The notes beneath the pieces were generated by a model that was not told the origin of the DNA, ran no database searches, and was given only the letters and a program-made list of their open reading frames with translations. Made by a program: the position numbers and the translations under genes. Positions 29,822 through 35,000 of a DNA stretch of 35,000 nt are shown here, in pieces; within the stretch, counting starts at the first letter, position 1, and each line of letters begins with the position of its first letter. Location: contig CAJNDS010002199.1 in NCBI GenBank assembly GCA_905221605.1, positions 392,501 to 427,500 on the forward strand, read 5' to 3'. The stretch is from Symbiodinium natans (Eukaryota > Sar > Dinophyceae > Suessiales > Symbiodiniaceae).

Positions 29822-32634
29822 GATGCTTTTCTTGGCCGTTGTGTCGCACGAGGCGGCGGGCGCTGCAGTGCCACAACGATGGCTTCCACGATTGTTTCTG
29901 TCGCACTACAGTCTTGGTAGGAACCACCGCTTGCCGTGTTCGAGCTGCTGGATCGAGTCTACCAGGCTGTTCATTGCCATACGACCGCAAGCTCTTAGCC
30001 ATGCAAAAGATTCAAACATACGAAGCACCTGCAGTTTTAACTCTGGCTACGCGTATGCTGTCAAGGTGCTCTTCAGATACCTGGGAGAGGTGAGCGAGGA
30101 TGCACTGAGACAAAATTTCTCGACAGTGCAGCTCACATGCAATATGGGGCTACAGGTGGCAAAGGGTCGACAGACAGATTTCCTAACCTGCAGCATGCTG
30201 AGGTACCTTCTATTGGACGAGATGATCGACAGCGGCTTGCCTTTCACAACAGAGCTGAACAGTCTTGAGGCCACTCTATCTGAAATTGAGCGCACGCTGG
30301 CCCGATTGGTCTTATTTTCTTATTTGGCTTTCAGTCCATCATCGCTCCGCCATCAGCAATCGGAAAGGTTGTGCAGGCACGCTGCCTGCCTGTTCTTGGA
30401 TGTCAGCACTTTCAGCATGCAAGGTACAAGTCCTAGGTTTGTCCAGAGTGAAAGGCCGTCTCCGGCAGCAGCACGCAGGTGCTTTCAGATGTGCCTTTGG
30501 AGTCCGCCGGGCAGGCTCAGCATGAAACAAACTCCCGGAGTTTTATCGGCCTTTCATGTCTTCGCAATTTTAGTCGCTATGTATTTGTATTTGCAAGATG
30601 CCAAATTCCATGAATTTCCGAGTTTCTGTGAGGCCGGGCCCCTCGGAGCTTTGTCTTCGGCTCTTGGAGCCTTGTCGTCGCTTGGCACCTCATGGCGCAG
30701 TTCACGGCACCTCTCTGAAAAGGCAGCAAGCTTCTCCCGCTTCTCCCGCATGTCTGAGGCATTCTCAAATCGGCGGTGCCTCTGCCGAGGTCCCTCCATC
30801 GGTAGCCAGTGGTCCATCTGAGAGGCTGAATTCGTTTGAAGGTGTGGTGGCGAAAGCAGAACGTTGCCTACGGCTCGAACGAGGCACAGGTTATGCTCAT
30901 TCAAGCTGTCTGCGGCTAGAAGCAATACAGTATTACAAGATTCCGGGGTACGTTGGTGCAACATGCTCAGGTGTATGTAGACATTGTCGAGACTATCAGC
31001 TGTACATGCAATGGCAGTGGCAACATTGTCAGCATCCTACATGAATTCCTTGAACTGTCAAAGTTTCTGGAAAGCTATTTGTGAACAAAGGTCTCTGGTG
31101 GTATCAGCGGAGAAATCTTGATGACAAGCAAGCTGAGTGGGATCCCTGAGGCCTGCATGTGCGGCATGCGCTGAATGTCGATCAGTCTCTGTTGGTTCTG
31201 AGCGGGCAGAGGTGCTGCTTAGCTTGCGAAACCCAAGCATTTTGCAGAATGTGTCCTTTCATCCGTGTGTCGGCGGCTCAGTCTTCGATCAGGCCGAAGT
31301 CACTCCGGGGGTGTAGCCTCCGTTCCGGGTGCTTTGGCGCATTTAACATTCCAGGTCAAGCTCCCTCGTTATCAACGAGACAAGGCTGGGCCGGCGACCA
31401 GTTTCCGAGATATGTTGCAAACCAAAATGGAAACCGACAGCTGGATATCCAGGTGCTCTCCTTCATACCTCCTGACGGCGAGTTCTCGCTAGCCAATGCA
31501 CTTCGGATGCAGTGTCTGCGAATCGACTGAGCTGTTATGCGCTCGCTGTTCGCAGTTGTTCGCAGTTGTTCGCAGTACTGGATTCCGGACATCACCATGA
31601 ACTTGCCCTTCCACTTCTCGGTCTCTGTGAACTACCACTCCGACCACGGGAAAGTGCAGGCAAAGTGCATCAGCTTGCGCTCTCTGGAAAATCCCGAAGC
31701 CGACAGATTGAACTACAACATGCTACAACGTCAAAACCGAGCCTCCATGAGCCGCCTCACCAAGCCTGCGCCTTCTCATCTGTTCTCCTTCCCCGCCAGA
31801 TTGCCGCAAGCCCCAAGCTTGCCGTGACCATGCAGCACAAACAGATGTTGATTGACAAGTGATGAGCCTAGCTGGTTCACAAGCTGTTCATGGAGAGGGG
31901 GGTTCCAAGTTCAGACAGTCGTCGAGGTTCGTCGTGAACGTTCGCCTGCCTGCAAGTATCGCTTCTGCGAACCTTGCTGCGGTCCTAGACCTGACAGTGT
32001 CGCCATGGCACAGACTAGGGAAGCGCCACTCGACTGAGGCGTGCCAAGGAGGGAGCGTCCGCTTTGACGAAGAATCCAAGGCGGACGTGTCAGTGCTTGA
32101 CAAGATCGAGCACGCAGAGCGGCATGGCGCTTCAAAAACGAGCCTGCAGGTCATTGTTTGGAACTTGGGAAAGCTAGCCAGCCAGGCTGATGCTGGAGTC
32201 TCGTGCGGTGACATGGGTTGTCTTCCAATGCCTCCCAATCAGGAGAGCAAAGCAGAGGGCACCTTGACATATGCCACAAACCCAAAGGCCATCGCTCTGC
32301 TGGTGAACCAGTTGCATGCATTCAACTGTTGTACCGCAAGCCAGGATGGTAGTGTGCAAATTCCAAATGAAGAGAAATCCACCGCACAGTTGGCCACATT
32401 CTGAGCATACACTTACCAATCTTACCATGAGTTCATGGCGTTGCCATGGCAAGTCTGCATTCGATGCTCCTCTGTGCTCCGCTGAGGCTTTCCAAATCAA
32501 GGGGTGGGCGATCTCAGGCCAATGTTCGTGTTGAGATTCAGAATGATTCCGTATCGTGGGTGCAAAACTTGCGTGGGCCAGGAATCCGGCTTGACGCGTG
32601 CGACGTCACCAGCATCAACTACACTCCATACAAA
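29822..32634 (+). CDS. adaptor-complex medium (mu) subunit, AP-3 type; two apparent frame breaks
   Basis: Mu subunits recognise Yxx-phi sorting signals on cargo; AP-3 works in endosome-to-lysosome/vacuole traffic. N-terminal longin part: 29822-29859 (MLFLAVVSHEAA), 30026-30127 (APAVLTLATRML; VLFRYLGEVSEDALRQNFST) and 30203-30269 (YLLLDEMIDSGLPFTTELN; the EMI(D)xG(L/F)P(F/L)TTE form favours AP-3). Mu-homology domain: from 31248 (NVSFHPCV), 31453-31491 (VLSFIPPDGEFSL), an exon ending 31655 (LPFHFSVSVNYHSDHGKV), 31927-31981 (FVVNVRLPASIASANLAA), an exon ending 32080 (GSVRFDEESK), 32150-32176 (VIVWNLGKL), 32243-32287 (EGTLTYATNPK) and 32487-32634 (AFQIKGWAISG, NVRVEIQND, INYTPYK). Frame breaks: one base missing near 30055 and one extra near 32519. 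Linker exons (30270-31247), the start and the last exon were not resolved. Donors are almost all GC. Confidence 0.85.
30270..31247 (+). other. unresolved linker/intron region of the mu-subunit gene
   Basis: It lies between the longin part and the NVSFHPCV exon. Exons for the hinge and the start of the mu-homology domain should be here. Open frames exist (for example 30598-31044), but I could not match any to the W(R)...NE.Y.D segment expected of the family. Confidence 0.4.
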
Positions 32635-32890
32635 GCCTCCAGGCACGAAGTCCAACAACATCCAATAACTTGTTGGACCACGGCCCAGTTTTCCTTGCCT
32701 CCCAAGCAAGTGGTTCTGCGTCAATCTTGCACAGGGCTTTTAAAACCAGGATGGCGTTATGTGACACATCTTTGCTTGCCACTGTCATCGATCTTCTTCG
32801 TACGGCGGCTATCTGTAAGGCGGTGTTCTTAGCTGCAGCAGACGGATGGTGAATCTGGTCGTGTATATACATATCTATGTATGTAACATA
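32635..32890 (+). other. possible last exon and 3' flank of the mu-subunit gene
   Basis: After INYTPYK (GC donor at 32635), family members end with a short GxRYxTKAGxFxVR strand. A frame near 32741-32775 reads KPGWRYVTHLC and might be a decayed version, but no phase-consistent acceptor is clear. Confidence 0.3.
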
Positions 32891-33860
32891 CACACATGCA
32901 TGTGCCCCGCGCTATAGCATGAATTAGACAAAGTGAATTCGATGAAATAGCTTCCATAAAAAGCTTGAGGCTCAGAATTCCAAAATCCCGAATTCCAGTA
33001 TTCCAACAGCCAAAGCTGCTATGATTTCAATACCCACTATTCCAATATGCCATACTCCAAAATTCAATGACTTACAGGCTTTTGAATGTTGGAGTTCTTG
33101 GCCTAAACCTTGCGACTACTGATTATACCATCTGCTGAGTTAACACGTGGCCGCAAATTATGCATGCCTCTCAGACTAAGTGAGAGGAATGCTAATCTAT
33201 TCAAAGGCTCATTGTCTTGGTACAGAAAAAATGTAGTGCTCCCTATTTATCCAAGTTTGCCCAGCAATTGAGGAGGAAGACCCCCAGTTGTACACAGTAA
33301 GTCGACCCCTCAGACTAGCAGCATCGTAGTTCAATTTGCTACTCATGACCTTATCAACGTTCGAGTTGCGAATTTATCCTTTCGCCTTTCGATGAATGAG
33401 GACTCCATTAGAGTACCATTGTTTAATGTGTCTCCTGATTAAGAAACCATCTTTCCGTTTTAATGGATTGAGTTGCTCCTTTGGTTTGTTCAGCGTGAGT
33501 AACTTGACAAGGCAAACAAACCACCCCTCGTTATGAGAAAGAGTAGTGATCTATTTTCGTGAATCCAACATTTTTGCGGCTCTTGCCAGCTATACAAGTC
33601 TGCCCCGAAGGCTAATCCATTCAAGGGCTCACTCACTGTACTGACTAAAATACAAATCTTCTTTAAACAACAAGTGGCGTCTCATAATTCTACAAGTCTA
33701 CCCCTCAAATTGGCAGTTTCATAAGGAGGAAGGCTGTTTACTGTAAAACAATCTATACTAAGAAAAAGACAGTCGACAGAATGCAGTGTCTTCTAATTGT
33801 AGAAGTAGACCATGAGATTAGTAGTAAAGTATCTGAATTCTGCACGACATACAGCTCCAA
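32891..33860. repeat. AT-richer, ORF-free degenerate repeat block
   Basis: No frame over 60 codons on either strand in nearly 1 kb. ATTCCA/AATTCC motifs cluster at 32970-33065. Longer similar pairs are spaced about 400 nt apart: GCTAATC(T/C)ATTCAA(A/G)GGCTCA near 33191 and 33611, and AAGTC(G/T)ACCCCTCA(G/A)A near 33299 and 33696. This suggests a degenerate tandem duplication or an old inserted element. Confidence 0.55.
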
Positions 33861-35000
33861 GATGTGAGGCGACATAGTGCATGGTATGGTACCTTCTGTC
33901 CAAGACGCAGACGTGGGGCACATGGGGGGGTTGCCACATAGAGTCTATCCCAAGCTTTCAATCCTTCAACCTCAACCCAACTCTCTTCCCCTCATACTGA
34001 AACATGTGGGTCCTGGGTGGGATTCAATACCAGCTTTGGCAGCTGACGGTTTGAAATTCAACGTCAACCCTTGTATGCCTTATAGAATACCTTCACGTTA
34101 TATTGTCGTGAAGTGCGCTAGCGCGTTTCCCAGGAAAAGTTATTTTATATCTTGGACATGAGGCGGCCCCCAAGTACACGCATTCCGCGACACATTTTGG
34201 ATGAATAGCATGTTGAGAAATCACCATGTGTACATATGATATACGCATACATGTAGGCAAGCTTTGCTTCTGGGCTGAGCTAAAAATTTGCATGCGGAAA
34301 TTGTACAAGGCAAGGTCTGCCCCCAAGACCTGGTGTACAGGTACACGACGACTGCTGGCAAAATCGAGTACCGGAGACTGAACCGCACATGGTATTGCAT
34401 GGTAGTTGCATGGTGTTTGGCGGCGCCAGAGGATGGGTCCCGCTTGGCCCTGTGGGTACTGCGTTCAGAGAGCCAAGGATTGCCTGATGCTTGGGGCAAA
34501 GGAGCTGCACCAGATTGTTTAGGTGGTCTCCATCGTAGGACACGTGCAGGGATCATGCCGCGAGGGCTGCCACGATGCGCCGAAACAGCAGGTGCAAGCT
34601 CAAAATTCGAAGAATTGCAGGACAGCGTAGTGGCAGATGTTCAACAGACCAAGCATGTGCAGCATGGGCATGGACATTTCAGCCGCCCGAAGCTAACCCT
34701 GCATTCGCAGCATTTCACAGCAAATACAGCGGCCCAGCAAAAGATGTCGAATGAGTTGCAGCCAGAAGTCTCTCTAGACGGTCCCCTACAGTACTTGGCA
34801 CAACACTGTTTTCGCAAGACTCCGTCTGTGGCACCCCCTAGTCCACGATCAGGCATACATGAAGAGACGGTGTGGATTTAACAGCCGACATGCGCACGGT
34901 CCTCACGGCAGCAGCTGAGGCGGAAGCATACAACTTTGAGCTTTGAGGAGCCAAGCGGAGCATGCGGCAAATTTGCAGGTGCTGTTATGGCCATTTGGCA
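33861..35000. other. unassigned region with one long open frame
   Basis: A + frame is open from about 34288 to a TAA at 34879-34881 without an ATG at its start. The piece after GCAAG at 34316 (VCPQDLVYRYTTTAGKIEYR) looks coding, but I recognise no family. Nothing else is supportable up to the window end. Confidence 0.3.

Noticed and set aside
29793-30821. 342-codon + frame read as one protein
   Set aside because: Only short pieces match the mu-subunit family. The intervening parts are introns that happen to lack stops, and the frame changes at 30055.

Overview
The window looks like nuclear DNA of a dinoflagellate, most likely a symbiodiniacean or suessialean relative. Conserved proteins can be read only as many short exons (20-160 nt). 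The joins supported by protein homology use GC donors as often as GT, and GA in two places, always with an AG acceptor. That donor spectrum is a known dinoflagellate trait. Every gene I could identify lies on the + strand, and the DNA between and inside genes is full of microsatellites, poly-G, telomere-like 7-mers and fold-back repeats. Species and chromosome position cannot be read from the sequence.

Layout. (1) 0.6-1.1 kb: fragment of a putative GT-A glycosyltransferase (KIDDD family). (2) 2.7-5.9 kb: a few coding-like exons I cannot name. (3) 8.2-9.25 kb: two CTA-trinucleotide arrays enclosing a 500-bp AT-rich island unlike its surroundings. (4) 10.0-16.2 kb: an HflX/GTPBP6-type GTPase in at least 13 exons, with all five G motifs in order. 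Its 3.4-kb intron (11.5-14.9 kb) holds poly-G, telomere-like repeats, a GATGCTCATGATGC array and a dispersed 42-46 nt repeat. (5) 19.07-22.1 kb: a GT10-like (fucosyltransferase-like) exon with an N-terminal signal anchor, then a clear GT31 (beta-1,3-galactosyltransferase family) exon. They are separated by about 1.1 kb containing a multi-copy inverted repeat, and may form one bifunctional gene. (6) 22.8-23.8 kb: a secreted or membrane protein leading into a GNAT-like domain. (7) 27.2-29.6 kb: a DHHC palmitoyltransferase with DHHC, TTxE and NPYDMG motifs spread over about ten exons, including a 20-nt micro-exon. (8) 29.8-32.6 kb: a mu subunit of an adaptor complex (AP-3 type), with two apparent single-base frame breaks. 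(9) 32.9-33.9 kb: an AT-richer, ORF-free repeat block.

How the genes relate. The GT10-like and GT31 units, the DHHC enzyme and AP-3 mu all belong to the endomembrane system (Golgi glycosylation, membrane-protein palmitoylation, endosomal sorting). The HflX-type GTPase is a ribosome-associated factor, probably organellar. Nothing shows co-regulation; dinoflagellates commonly carry unidirectional runs of unrelated genes. The exon models are hand-built from frame, phase and family motifs and need transcript support.
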